A DNA stretch of 42,823 bases from Comamonadaceae bacterium (GTDB lineage: Bacteria > Pseudomonadota > Gammaproteobacteria > Burkholderiales > Burkholderiaceae_C), in NCBI GenBank assembly GCA_947375135.1, contig CANCER010000031.1, positions 1 to 42,823 on the forward strand, written 5' to 3'. The first letter of the stretch is position 1. Every line of letters begins with the position of its first letter. Positions 34,383-42,306 of the stretch are shown here, one piece after another. A model generated the notes under the pieces. The model did not search any database. It had not been told where the DNA came from and saw only the letters and a list, made by a program, of their open reading frames with translations. The position numbers and the translations under genes were made by a program.

Positions 34383-35297
34383 TCAGCCCGCCTTGGAAGC
34401 CTGGTCCCGCGCCAGCATGTCAGCCATGTCCTCGTCCTTGCGTTGCCAGATTTCGTCCAGCCAGCGGTGGAAGGTCTTGCGCAGGGCGCGGTCGTTCTCA
34501 TAGTCACCGGTGCAAAACTCGACCGGAATTTCCACCTGGCGCACCTTGAGGATGACGCGCGGCGCCTGGCCGCACAGGTACTGCCAGAAGGTGGGAATGC
34601 CGTCCGGGTAGACGATGGTGGCATCCACCAGCGAGTGAAACTGCGCGCCCATGGCGTTGAGCGCCATCGCCATCGCACCGGCCTTGGGCTTGAGCAGATG
34701 CTTGAAGGGCGAGGCCTGCGTCTGCTGCTTTTCCGGCGTGAAGCGGGTGCCCTCCACAAAGTTCATCACCGAAGTCGGAATCCGGGCGAACTTCGCACAG
34801 GCCCGGCGCGCGCTGTCGCGGTCGTCGTTGCGCAGGTTGGGGTTCTTGCGCAGGGCGGCGCGGGAGTGGCGCTTCATGAACGGGAAGTCCAGGGCCCACC
34901 AGGCCAGGCCGATCACAGGCACGTAGATCAGTTCGGCCTTGAGGAAAAATTTCAGCACCGGGATGCGGCCGTTCAGGGCGTCCTGCAGCACAAAGATGTC
35001 GACCCACGACTGGTGGTTGCAGTTCACAAGGTACCAATCCTTGTAGCGCAGTGTCTCCACACCCTCCACCGTCCAATGGTGACGGTGCGCCAGGCGCATC
35101 CAGATGCAATTGAAGCTGGTCCAGGAAGACGCCACTGCGGTGATCAGCGGGTCGAGCCGCGCCAGCACCGCCTCGAAGGGCAGGACAAACTTCACCAGTG
35201 CCAGAACGAACAGCAGAAAACACCAGAACAGGGTATTGACGGTCAACACCAGGAAAGACAAAACACCGCGCACAACCGGCGGCAGAAAACCCAGCAT
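34383..35297 (-). CDS. PlsC-like lysophospholipid acyltransferase (YihG type)
   Basis: A 304-aa membrane-bound acyltransferase. Two N-terminal hydrophobic helices (about 10-45: GVLSFLVLTVNTLFWCFLLF) precede the catalytic motif NHQSWVD (HX4D, about 94) and the substrate motif FVEGTRFTPEK (about 180). Family members acylate lysophosphatidic acid or related lipids; E. coli YihG is a close architectural match by memory, with similar length. It is transcribed toward the shared terminator. The beta-propeller gene ends 122 bp upstream in the same direction, so the two may be separate units. Confidence 0.88.
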   Translation of the reverse strand: MLGFLPPVVRGVLSFLVLTVNTLFWCFLLFVLALVKFVLPFEAVLARLDPLITAVASSWTSFNCIWMRLAHRHHWTVEGVETLRYKDWYLVNCNHQSWVDIFVLQDALNGRIPVLKFFLKAELIYVPVIGLAWWALDFPFMKRHSRAALRKNPNLRNDDRDSARRACAKFARIPTSVMNFVEGTRFTPEKQQTQASPFKHLLKPKAGAMAMALNAMGAQFHSLVDATIVYPDGIPTFWQYLCGQAPRVILKVRQVEIPVEFCTGDYENDRALRKTFHRWLDEIWQRKDEDMADMLARDQASKAG

Positions 35298-35419
35298 GTA
35301 GAAACCCTATCAAAACGGAGGATGGCCCTCGGGTTGAGAGCACCGCCCCGATTGTCGCAAAGATTGCGCCAGCGCCCTAAGGCGACAGGGGGCGCGTCCC
35401 CCGGTCGCAGTGAATCCGC

Positions 35420-36556
35420 CTATTTGGCGTTACGCCAGTCGCGGAATACGTCGATGTCCACGCCGTCCGGGTAGTTCAGCAGGCCCAGGGTATGGCCCTT
35501 TTTCTCCAGCTGGCCATACTGCCAGATGATCTGCTGGGTCTTGCGATCAACCACGATGACCCGGTCATGCAGGTCGTCCACGATCAGGATGTCGCCGGTG
35601 TCGGGCAGCTCGCGCGCGATGGAGGAGTGGTCCAGCATCTGCTCGCCCTCTTTGAAGAAATACTCCCAGGTCACCTTCCTGGTTTGCGGATCCACGATCA
35701 CCACCTTGCCCGGCTTCCAGAAGTCGGCCACGATGACCTGCTTGCCGTCCACCGTGGGGAAGGCGTCGGAGGGGTAATGCACGGCCGGCACCTTCATGCT
35801 CCAGATCACCTTGCCCTCGCGGGTGATGCGGGTGAGTTGGGATTCGCTGATCTCGGTCAGCAGAATGTCGCCGTTTTCCATGGGCGTGGCGCCATTGGGG
35901 TGGGCCAGCTCCATGGGCGGCTTGTGCGTGCATTTGCCCGGCGTGCCCCACTGGGTGGTGATCTGGTTGGTCTTGGGGTCGATGATGAGCACGCGGCAGT
36001 TGCGGATATCGGCCGTCAGGAACTGGCCGTCGGCCAGCAGGTGGGCATCGTCCGGGTAATTGAGCAGGTTCTTACCCTTGCCCCGGTGGTCCGGCGTGCC
36101 GTAGGTCCAGGTGATCTGCTTGGCCTCGAAGTCCACGATGTGTACGTCGAAGTTGTCTTCTTCGCTTACCGCCAGTTGCTTGCCGTCGATGGAGAAGTTC
36201 ACATCCTCGTTGCCGCGGTACATCTTCAGGCTGGGGGAGGCAAACTCCCACAGCACCTTCTTGTTGGGCGCAATTTCAATCAGGCGGTTGTTGCGCCGGT
36301 CGGCAATCAGGATCGGATAGGGCAAGGGCTTGCCCCAGGAGGCGACCGGCTTGCTGCGGTTGCCCGTCACAGGCGGAATGGCAGGCAGCTTTTCACCGCT
36401 GGATACGGCGCCGGCACCGGTCATCTCCGGGGTCACCGTCACTTCGATACCCTGGTTCGGATCCAGATTTTTGCCGGCCGGGGTCTGCGCGAAGACGCAA
36501 ACCGGCAGCAGCAGCGCGGCCGCCAGGGAACAGGCGACGTGGGATGGTTTTTTCAT
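35420..36556 (-). CDS. Secreted PQQ/NHL-type beta-propeller protein
   Basis: A 378-aa exported protein with a signal peptide (CSLAAALLLPVCVFAQ, cleavage near FAQ). From about 75 onward come repeated blades of the pattern ILIADRRNNRLIEIAPNKKV, VHIVDFEAKQITWTYGTP, VLIIDPKTNQITTQWGTPG, VVIVDPQTRKVTWEYF and VIVVDRKTQQIIWQYGQ; the W at blade ends resembles quinoprotein-type propellers. No heme site or dehydrogenase catalytic residues are recognised. A periplasmic binding or scaffolding role is likely; function unknown. It is preceded by the carbonic anhydrase-like gene on the same strand (63-bp gap). Confidence 0.75.
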   Translation of the reverse strand: MKKPSHVACSLAAALLLPVCVFAQTPAGKNLDPNQGIEVTVTPEMTGAGAVSSGEKLPAIPPVTGNRSKPVASWGKPLPYPILIADRRNNRLIEIAPNKKVLWEFASPSLKMYRGNEDVNFSIDGKQLAVSEEDNFDVHIVDFEAKQITWTYGTPDHRGKGKNLLNYPDDAHLLADGQFLTADIRNCRVLIIDPKTNQITTQWGTPGKCTHKPPMELAHPNGATPMENGDILLTEISESQLTRITREGKVIWSMKVPAVHYPSDAFPTVDGKQVIVADFWKPGKVVIVDPQTRKVTWEYFFKEGEQMLDHSSIARELPDTGDILIVDDLHDRVIVVDRKTQQIIWQYGQLEKKGHTLGLLNYPDGVDIDVFRDWRNAK

Positions 36557-36619
36557 GAATAGAGGGGTTGAAGCTGTAAATACCCGGACTGCAACAACCC
36601 GGGGCCAACCCGCAAATTC

Positions 36620-37294
36620 TTATGGACTTTCCAGCACGAGGCGTTGATTCAGCGCACGCGGGCTGCGAATATTATCGGCAAATGTGCGCTTGTACTGCGC
36701 CAGTTGGGCGGCCGAGAGTTCCTGCGGCTGCTTCAGCACAATCCACTCCACCCCCTCGGTGCAGGGGTTGGCGGTGAGCGAGCCGCTGTAGCGGAAGTAG
36801 CCGCGCTCCTTGGGCAGCAAGGCCAGCGCGCTGACCTGCTCGGGCGCCAGCAGATGGTCGCCGTCCTGTTGTGCAGGTATGCGGCTGAACACCCGGGTCA
36901 GCAACGGGTTTTCAGCACCCAAGCGGAACGGCACCACGATGGCCAGCAGTTGCCCGGACGGGCTTTTGTGCAGGATGTGCGCCGCCATGGGGAACTCCTC
37001 GCCCGCAATGCGGTCGCCCCCCGGCGTGTGAAAGTGAAACTGTTGCAAGGCATAGCTTTGCGGACCGATACGCAGGGTGCCCGCGTTATTGAAGCGCACC
37101 CGCACGGTGTGGCCGTCGTTGGCCAGGCGCAGCGGCTCGGTGCGGTAGTCGAAGACCAGGGCAGGCAGGTTTTGCTTTTTGCTGCGCTGTATATCAATCG
37201 GGGACTGCCTCAATCCGGTTTCGCACAGAGATGCGGCGCCGGCAGACCCGCCCAGGCAAGCAGACAGCAGGAGGGGAATGCAACGCTTTTTCAT
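36620..37294 (-). CDS. Periplasmic alpha-carbonic anhydrase-like protein
   Basis: A 224-aa exported protein; signal peptide ends near GSAGAAS. Alpha-carbonic anhydrase features: CETGLRQSPIDI, three zinc His in QFHFH (two) and AAH (third), and SLTANPCTEGVEWIVL near the end; two Cys could form the usual disulfide. Compared with bacterial enzymes remembered as HFHVPSEN and FPMEAH, the present HFHTPGGD and FPMAAH lack both second-shell Glu residues (Glu106 and Glu117 in human CA II numbering). Activity may thus be weak or altered. I chose the ATG at 37294 as start of the signal peptide; the frame extends upstream without coding signs. Confidence 0.8.
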   Translation of the reverse strand: MKKRCIPLLLSACLGGSAGAASLCETGLRQSPIDIQRSKKQNLPALVFDYRTEPLRLANDGHTVRVRFNNAGTLRIGPQSYALQQFHFHTPGGDRIAGEEFPMAAHILHKSPSGQLLAIVVPFRLGAENPLLTRVFSRIPAQQDGDHLLAPEQVSALALLPKERGYFRYSGSLTANPCTEGVEWIVLKQPQELSAAQLAQYKRTFADNIRSPRALNQRLVLESP

Positions 37295-37483
37295 GCAGCG
37301 GCCCAGGCAGGCGCCAAGCGGGGTTTTGGGGAGGGCATGGCCCCAGTGTATGCCCTCAGGTGTGCGCGGCAAACGGCGGCACTCCGCGCCCTTCCCGGCC
37401 GGTACTGCGTCACCGATTCCACGGCTGCAGTTGCAGGCCGTGCTGATGCAAGGCCAGCGAATCGGCCGCTAAAGCGGGTGGCC

Positions 37484-38962
37484 CTAGCCCTCCTGCTCCG
37501 GCATGGCGGGCAGCAGCACCGACACCACCAGCCCGCCCTCGTCATGGTTGTGCAGGCGTATTTCGCCGCCATGCGCCTGTACGATGTTGCGCGAGATGCC
37601 CAGGCCCAGCCCGGAGCCTGCGCGGTTGCGCTGCTGTCCGTGGCCCAGGCGCACATGGGGCTCAAAAGCAGCCGAAATGGACACCTCCGGTAGACCGGGT
37701 CCAAAGTCACGTATTTCCACCAGCGCCAGGTTGCCGATGCGACTCAGGCGCACCTGCACCCGGTCGCCATAGAGCACGGCGTTGTCCAGCAGGTTGCCAA
37801 AAGCGCGCTGCAAGGCCAGCGGCTTGCCGTGGATACGCATCGGCATGGGGTGGTAGGTGATGTTGGCATTCGGGTGGATGGGGCGCTTCACCAGACGCGC
37901 CAGCAAGCCGTCCAGCCGCACCTCCACCAGGTTTTCGTAGATGTCGGTATCGCGCAGGCTTTGCAGGGCCGCCTTGACCATGACATCCAGGTCATCCAGG
38001 TCCTCATGGAACTCGTTGCGCATGGCCTCGTCGTCCAGCAGCTCGGTGCGCAGCTTGAGCCGCATGATGGGCGTTTTCAGGCTGTGCGAGATGCCGATAA
38101 ACAGACGCTCGCGGTCCACCAGATAGCCCTGGATGCGCGCCTGCATGGCGTTAAAGGCTCGCGCCGTGCGACGCAGCTCGGCCGAGCCGGACTCCGGAAT
38201 CGGCTCGGGTGCAATCGCACTGCCAAAGGCGTTGGCCGCCCGGGCAATGCGGTCAATCGGCTGGACCAGACCGCGCACCATCCACACCGCCAGCAGCAAC
38301 ACGGTAAACAGGGTGACCAGTTGCAGGACCACGCGGTCCAGCGTGAGCGGGTTGGCGTTGTCCAGAAAATGCGGGTCGGGCATTGCGGCTGCCAGGTACA
38401 GCCAATGGTCTTTTTCAAACTCGGTCTGTATCACCAGAATGGGTGCCGGACGCGGGCGGATCAGCAGCGTGGTCTCCACCCAGGACTCGGGCAGGTCGGC
38501 CACCGTGCGTCCGTCATCCGATACCTGCAGCCCTTGGGGCCATGCGAAGCTGATCCGAGGCGCCGTGCCGCTGGGCAGGGAATGCACCAACTCCGCATGC
38601 ACCTCCGCCACCACCGCATCCACCAGCGGGTTACCGGCCAGCGCAGTCACCGGCACGGGTGTGCGGTTGAAGTTGACGAAAAAACGCGTGCCGCCCATGG
38701 TGCGCAGTTGCTCGATCAGGATGGGCCGGTAGGCCGGCGGCAGGTCGCGAAAGAAGCGGATGGAGCCGGCAGCATTGGAGGCCAGATAACGTCCGGCACT
38801 CAGCGCCTCGACACGCACGTTCTCGCGCAACTGGCGCGCCAGCAAAAATGTGCCCACCAGCTGGGCGCTGATCACGCCCAAGACCATGACCAGCACGATG
38901 CGCGACAGCAAAGTGTTGGGGCAGGCGCGCCGGTACCATTTTTTTTTGGAACTAGGCTTCAC
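37484..38962 (-). CDS. Sensor histidine kinase (EnvZ-type)
   Basis: About 492 aa if the GTG at 38962 is used (11-bp overlap with the regulator gene); a GTG at 38998 and an ATG at 38992 are alternatives. Two membrane helices (LLSRIVLVMVLGVISAQLVGT region and LVTLFTVLLLAVWMVRGLV) bracket a periplasmic sensor of about 180 residues. HAMP follows, then the H-box GISHSLKTPIMRL with His about 293 (Ser-Leu-Lys-Thr-Pro instead of the usual Asp-Leu-Arg-Thr-Pro), N-box NLLDNAVLYGD, DFGPGLP and GSGLGLGISRNIV. It pairs with the preceding OmpR-type regulator and the solute-binding protein. Confidence 0.88.
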   Translation of the reverse strand: MKPSSKKKWYRRACPNTLLSRIVLVMVLGVISAQLVGTFLLARQLRENVRVEALSAGRYLASNAAGSIRFFRDLPPAYRPILIEQLRTMGGTRFFVNFNRTPVPVTALAGNPLVDAVVAEVHAELVHSLPSGTAPRISFAWPQGLQVSDDGRTVADLPESWVETTLLIRPRPAPILVIQTEFEKDHWLYLAAAMPDPHFLDNANPLTLDRVVLQLVTLFTVLLLAVWMVRGLVQPIDRIARAANAFGSAIAPEPIPESGSAELRRTARAFNAMQARIQGYLVDRERLFIGISHSLKTPIMRLKLRTELLDDEAMRNEFHEDLDDLDVMVKAALQSLRDTDIYENLVEVRLDGLLARLVKRPIHPNANITYHPMPMRIHGKPLALQRAFGNLLDNAVLYGDRVQVRLSRIGNLALVEIRDFGPGLPEVSISAAFEPHVRLGHGQQRNRAGSGLGLGISRNIVQAHGGEIRLHNHDEGGLVVSVLLPAMPEQEG

Positions 38963-39671
38963 TGTGGCTGCTGACCTCGGTGGAAAACACATAGCCACTG
39001 CCGCGCACGGTCTTGATCAGATCAGGCTGCTTGCCGTCGTCCTGCAGACGCTGGCGCAGCCGGCTAATTTGCACATCCAGGGAGCGGTCCAGCGGACCCA
39101 GGTCGCGGCCGCGGGTCAGCTCCATCAGGCGCCCGCGCTCCAGCGTCTCGCCCGCATGCTCGGCAAAGATGCGCAACAGGTTGAAGTCCATGCTGGTGAG
39201 GCTGACGCGCTCGCCCACGCCTTTGGTGAGCAGGCGCTCGGTCAGGTCCATGCGGAAGTCGCGAAACTTCAGATAGCGCACCGACCCGCTGACGCCAGCG
39301 ACCTGCATGCGGCGCTGAATGGCTTTGATACGCGCCAGCAGTTCGCGCGGGTTGTAGGGCTTGGCAATGTAGTCATCAGCGCCCAGCTCCAGGCCGACAA
39401 TGCGGTCGGTGTCATCCGCGCTGGCGGTGAGCATGATGATGGGCACGGTGGACTGGCTGCGCACTAATTTGCACAGCGTGAAGCCGTCGGTATCGGGCAG
39501 CATCACGTCCAGAATCACCAGGCACAGCTTGTCGCGGTAACGCTCAAATTCGGCCAGGAAGCTGACGCCGTCCTGCGCACCGCGCACCTCATACTGCTGC
39601 TTTTCCAGGTAGGCTTTGAGCAGGTTGCGGGTCTTCTGGTCGTCATCGACGATGAGTATGGTTCGGGTCAT
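38952..39671 (-). CDS. OmpR/PhoB-family response regulator
   Basis: A 239-aa regulator. Receiver: ILIVDDDQKTRNLL, phosphoacceptor Asp in VILDVMLPDTDGF (about 53), TASADDTD and AKPYNPREL. Winged-helix output domain from about 135: LTSMDFNLLRIFAEHAGETLERG, then DVQISRLRQRLQDDGKQPDL and IKTVRGSGYVF. ATG at 39671 chosen as the start of the conserved receiver; upstream in-frame sequence belongs to the solute-binding protein gene region. It follows that gene by 14 bp and overlaps the kinase gene. Confidence 0.93.
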   Translation of the reverse strand: MTRTILIVDDDQKTRNLLKAYLEKQQYEVRGAQDGVSFLAEFERYRDKLCLVILDVMLPDTDGFTLCKLVRSQSTVPIIMLTASADDTDRIVGLELGADDYIAKPYNPRELLARIKAIQRRMQVAGVSGSVRYLKFRDFRMDLTERLLTKGVGERVSLTSMDFNLLRIFAEHAGETLERGRLMELTRGRDLGPLDRSLDVQISRLRQRLQDDGKQPDLIKTVRGSGYVFSTEVSSHSEA

Positions 39672-39685
39672 GCAGCGGCCAGGGG

Positions 39686-40957
39686 TTAAGGGGACCGAAT
39701 AACGGAGGCCAGGCGCTTTTGCGCTTCCTGGGCCTCCATGTGCGGGTCGCTCAGGTAGCGCCACAAGGCCTGGGCCACCGCATCCTTGGTGGCCTCATCG
39801 GAGGCCATGCGATGTGCCAGGCTGGGGACGCGGGCCGCCGTGGGAGAGGCAAAGGTTTCCCACGAGTCGCGGGCGCAACTGCCCAGACTGGCCAGGGCGC
39901 TGGCGCTCAGGTCGCGCCGCACCGGCACCGAGCCCTTGATGCGGTTGTAGGCCAGCTGCGCCGGCATGGCGGAAATGGTTTCGGCCATTTTTTTCTGCAG
40001 GGCCTCGTGGTGCCGCGCATTCACCAGCATGGCCAGGGTGTCCACGCTGTAGAGGTGCATGTGCGCAGTTCCCGGCACCACCACACAGGCAAAGTCGGTT
40101 GCGGGGCTGGCGCCCCAGGCCATCAGTTCCCCGCTGGCCCAGTCGCCCATGAGCATCATGGCGGCAGAGTCGTTCATCAGCTCACGCGCAGAGTCTGTCC
40201 AGACGCGCTCGACCGGGGCCTCGCTGAGGCTGCGCAACCAGCGCAAGCGCAATAGCGCCTTCTCCACGCGCGGGTCCATCCAGGCTGCGCTGTGGCGCTG
40301 CACAATCATCTGCCGGTACAGCACCGGGCCGGCCTCGGCCAGCAGCAGCGACTCGAACACCGTGGCCACCTGCCAGGCCTCGTCGCTCCAGGCCAGGGGC
40401 TTGATGCCGGAGGCGCTGAACTTGAGCGCCACGTTTTCAAAGTCGGCCCAAGTATGCGGCGGATTCAATTTCAGCCGCGCAAACAGCCGGCGGTTGTACA
40501 GCAGGGTGTTGATGCGGTGTATGCCCAACGGAGCCGCAATCACTTCGCCCTGGTAGCTCACCACACCCAGCACCGTGGGAAATAGAACCTGCGGCCATTT
40601 CTGGCGTGTGGCCACCGCATTAAGCGGCAGCACCAAACCCACATCGGCCCACTCGCTGAGCGTGGAGCCGATCAGCTGCGCCACATCGGGCGGGTCGCCC
40701 ATGAGCACACGGCTCTTGAGCACCTTGACCGCTGCCATGCCACCGCCACCGGGAATGGCAGCATCGTTCCACTGCACCCCCGCTGGCGCCAGCAGCGCGC
40801 TGAGCTGGTCGGCGGCACGGCGTTCACCGGAAGAAGTCCACCAGTGCAACACGTCCAGCGACGTGCCCTGTGCATGGGCCCCGCCCTGCCCTTGCAGACC
40901 GGGAAGGAACCAGACACAAGCCAGCCATGCAGGGAGCACCCAATGCCAAGCTTTCAT
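39686..40957 (-). CDS. Extracellular solute-binding protein (family 1, sugar type)
   Basis: A 423-aa periplasmic binding protein with a signal peptide (VLPAWLACVWFLPGLQ, cleavage near AHAQ). LDVLHWWTSSGERRAADQLS, LIGSTLSEWADVGLVLPLN, AAPLGIHRINTLLYNRRLF and AAMMLMGDWASGEL are typical of glucose/sugar ABC binding proteins of the GtsA/UgpB group. No permease or ATPase gene is nearby. Instead it is the first gene of an operon with an OmpR-type regulator (14 bp downstream) and a histidine kinase. It may serve as the ligand-binding partner of that kinase rather than of a transporter. The ribosome site before the ATG is weak. Confidence 0.85.
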   Translation of the reverse strand: MKAWHWVLPAWLACVWFLPGLQGQGGAHAQGTSLDVLHWWTSSGERRAADQLSALLAPAGVQWNDAAIPGGGGMAAVKVLKSRVLMGDPPDVAQLIGSTLSEWADVGLVLPLNAVATRQKWPQVLFPTVLGVVSYQGEVIAAPLGIHRINTLLYNRRLFARLKLNPPHTWADFENVALKFSASGIKPLAWSDEAWQVATVFESLLLAEAGPVLYRQMIVQRHSAAWMDPRVEKALLRLRWLRSLSEAPVERVWTDSARELMNDSAAMMLMGDWASGELMAWGASPATDFACVVVPGTAHMHLYSVDTLAMLVNARHHEALQKKMAETISAMPAQLAYNRIKGSVPVRRDLSASALASLGSCARDSWETFASPTAARVPSLAHRMASDEATKDAVAQALWRYLSDPHMEAQEAQKRLASVIRSP

Positions 40958-41226
40958 GTTCTATCGATTCGTAATGTTATGTAAGGCAGTCCGACTGAGT
41001 AACCATGTCCCTGGTTTCATGTGCCGTATGCAGCGTAATAAAACGTAAGCACACAGGCCGGCAGCTATTTATTTTTGTCAATGAATTCAACGCTCTAGCG
41101 CAGCTTCAGGGCCAGCCGGCGCGGTTGGAAATTACATGACCCACAGCATAACCTTTGCAGCACTGATCGGGGTCGCAACGTGTTGCAGGCGGATTCAACC
41201 CCGCTGCACTCACGGAAACAAGAACC
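40958..41226. other. Non-coding region upstream of the solute-binding protein gene
   Basis: No credible gene is seen. On the minus strand there is a TTGACA (41086-41091 region) in an AT-rich stretch upstream of the solute-binding protein gene, but without a good -10 at standard spacing. The small palindrome CGCTCTAGCG lies near 41091-41100. The promoter of the solute-binding protein operon is expected here. Confidence 0.35.
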
Positions 41227-41403
41227 ATGTTCCATTTACTCCGCAAGGCGGCAAGCGCAGTCGCCCTTCTTTCCAGCAGCCTGGCACAGGCCGGCAAACT
41301 GACCGCCGGCACCGCCGGCACCGCCGGCACCGTCGGGGTCCGCGCGGGTCGCCTCTCAGAAGCAAGAGCACAAACGAAAAACCCCTCAAACATCTCTGTT
41401 TGA
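41227..41403 (+). CDS. Possible small secreted protein
   Basis: A 58-codon frame starts with a good signal peptide shape: MFHLLRKAASAVALLSSSLAQA, with cleavage likely after AQA, written here as a short segment. The mature part begins GKLTAGTAGTAGTVGV, encoded by four near-perfect 9-bp repeats (ACCGCCGGC). The stop TGA falls inside the hairpin of the opposite-strand tRNA terminator. There is no strong ribosome site. It could be a real small exported peptide, or the truncated start of a longer protein broken at the prophage junction. Low confidence. Confidence 0.3.
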   Translation: MFHLLRKAASAVALLSSSLAQAGKLTAGTAGTAGTVGVRAGRLSEARAQTKNPSNISV

Positions 41404-41408
41404 GGGGT
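41376..41408 (-). terminator. Rho-independent terminator downstream of tRNA-Arg fragment
   Basis: On the minus strand ACCCCTCAAACA-GAGA-TGTTTGAGGGGT is a perfect 12-bp stem followed by a T-run. It lies 6 bp beyond the CCA end of the tRNA fragment, so it is probably the native terminator of the tRNA-Arg gene. Confidence 0.85.
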
Positions 41409-41414
41409 ATCGTT

Positions 41415-41459
41415 TGGTGCGGCTGGCAGGAATTGAACCCACGACCCCTTGGTTCGTAG
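41415..41459 (-). tRNA. 3' half of tRNA-Arg(ACG), prophage attachment site
   Basis: On the minus strand the 45 bp start with the anticodon loop CTACGAA (anticodon ACG) and continue through the anticodon stem 3' strand, variable loop, T arm with TTCAATT, acceptor 3' strand CAGCCGC, discriminator A and encoded CCA. The sequence upstream cannot pair as the anticodon stem (CAGAA instead of CTTGG) and lacks the acceptor 5' strand and D arm. So only the 3' half remains, broken exactly at the anticodon loop, a common crossover point for tRNA-targeting integrases. The intact tRNA should lie at the far prophage end. Confidence 0.75.
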
Positions 41460-41584
41460 TTCTGTCCGCGCCGCTAAGTAGTTGATTTGTATAGCTTTGG
41501 TGCCGTTCGTTCCAACTGATTGTGCACTGTATTGAGCTGATTCCGGGGGGGCAGTCCCCCAAAATTCCCCCATGGCCAGTCGGT

Positions 41585-41908
41585 CTACTTTCCAGGAGCT
41601 GAGGCCGCAACAATAGGCACCGAAGCCATGGAGATATCTTTGGTTTCACCTGTGCAGGCGTTGATCTTGATTGCTCGATCTCCGACCGCCTGAACGCTCC
41701 AGCAGGGCTTTGCGTCCTCGCTGGCATGCTGGAAATACTTGCCCACGAATCCAGCGCCGCCCAACATGAGGACCGGCACAAGAACGAATGCATAGATGCC
41801 AATCATCATGCCAACCATGTCTCTCAGGTCTTTTGGAACTATTGAGATCAACTCAGATACCAACCTACTCCACCCGCTCTCGCTTTTCTTGGTTTCACCT
41901 TCAGCCAT
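41585..41908 (-). CDS. Small phage membrane protein
   Basis: A 107-aa protein with one strong hydrophobic segment (MVGMMIGIYAFVLVPVLML, about 35-55) preceded by a charged N-terminus (MAEGETKKSESGW). The C-terminal half is soluble with two Cys (CWSVQ and NACTG). ATG at 41908 is chosen for AGGAGG upstream. It is the last gene before the attachment site. I do not recognise it; a superinfection or lysis-related role is possible from its place but unproven. Confidence 0.55.
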   Translation of the reverse strand: MAEGETKKSESGWSRLVSELISIVPKDLRDMVGMMIGIYAFVLVPVLMLGGAGFVGKYFQHASEDAKPCWSVQAVGDRAIKINACTGETKDISMASVPIVAASAPGK

Positions 41909-41942
41909 ACACCACCTCCTGCCCAGATGTTGCCACAAACGG

Positions 41943-41977
41943 AAAAAAGCCCCCCACCCCGTGAGGGATGGTGGGCT
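41943..41977 (-). terminator. Rho-independent terminator in prophage
   Basis: On the minus strand AGCCCACCATCCC-TCAC-GGGGTGGGGGGCT forms a 13-bp stem with one mismatch and one G-T pair, followed by six T. It lies 46 bp after the stop of the 73-aa phage gene and before the membrane-protein gene. Confidence 0.8.
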
Positions 41978-42023
41978 GAAAGTCCGTGAACCGGGGCACG
42001 GACGGAGACAACTGCGGGAAGGT

Positions 42024-42245
42024 TTAATCAGCGGCCGTGAAGTCCACGTAGAACTGCTGGCCAGGCTTGAACTGCTCAGCGACAGCCGAGTTAATCGTTC
42101 CCATGCTGATTTCGCCATATGGCGTGTATTTGAAGAACGACTCGTTCTCCGGGCTGCCACCAGAGACTGGCGACAGTTTTACCGACTTGATGCCACCTTC
42201 GGACTCAGTGACCGATATGACCTTGAATTTGGCGCGAGCACCCAT
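42024..42245 (-). CDS. Phage hypothetical protein (GARAKFKV family)
   Basis: A 73-aa soluble protein: MGARAKFKVISVTES, then VKLSPVSGGSPENESFFKYTP and a C-terminal FYVDFTAAD. I recall very similar short proteins in siphophage and prophage genomes, function unknown. ATG at 42245 is supported by GAGGAG 8 bp upstream; an in-frame ATG five codons earlier lacks this. A terminator lies shortly downstream. Confidence 0.65.
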   Translation of the reverse strand: MGARAKFKVISVTESEGGIKSVKLSPVSGGSPENESFFKYTPYGEISMGTINSAVAEQFKPGQQFYVDFTAAD

Positions 42246-42306
42246 TGCAAAACTCCTCATTGAAACTTCACCGCTTGATCATGGTGGGTGAAGAAGACCA
42301 GAAAAC

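Noticed and set aside
41302..41340. CRISPR-like short repeats (ACCGCCGGC)
   Set aside because: Units are 9 bp, directly tandem and without spacers; they are a simple codon-repeat tract.
41136..41459. A 107-aa plus-strand frame ending in WQELNPRPLGS
   Set aside because: It runs through the terminator and the tRNA fragment; the ending is a known false frame made by antisense tRNA sequence.
41415..41459. tmRNA or a complete tRNA
   Set aside because: There is no acceptor 5' strand, D arm or anticodon 5' strand, and no tag-peptide frame; only the 3' half of tRNA-Arg(ACG) fits.
42266..42293. CTTCACC/GGTGAAG inverted repeat between two phage genes as a terminator
   Set aside because: There is no T-tract on either side and the loop is 14 bp; too weak to call.
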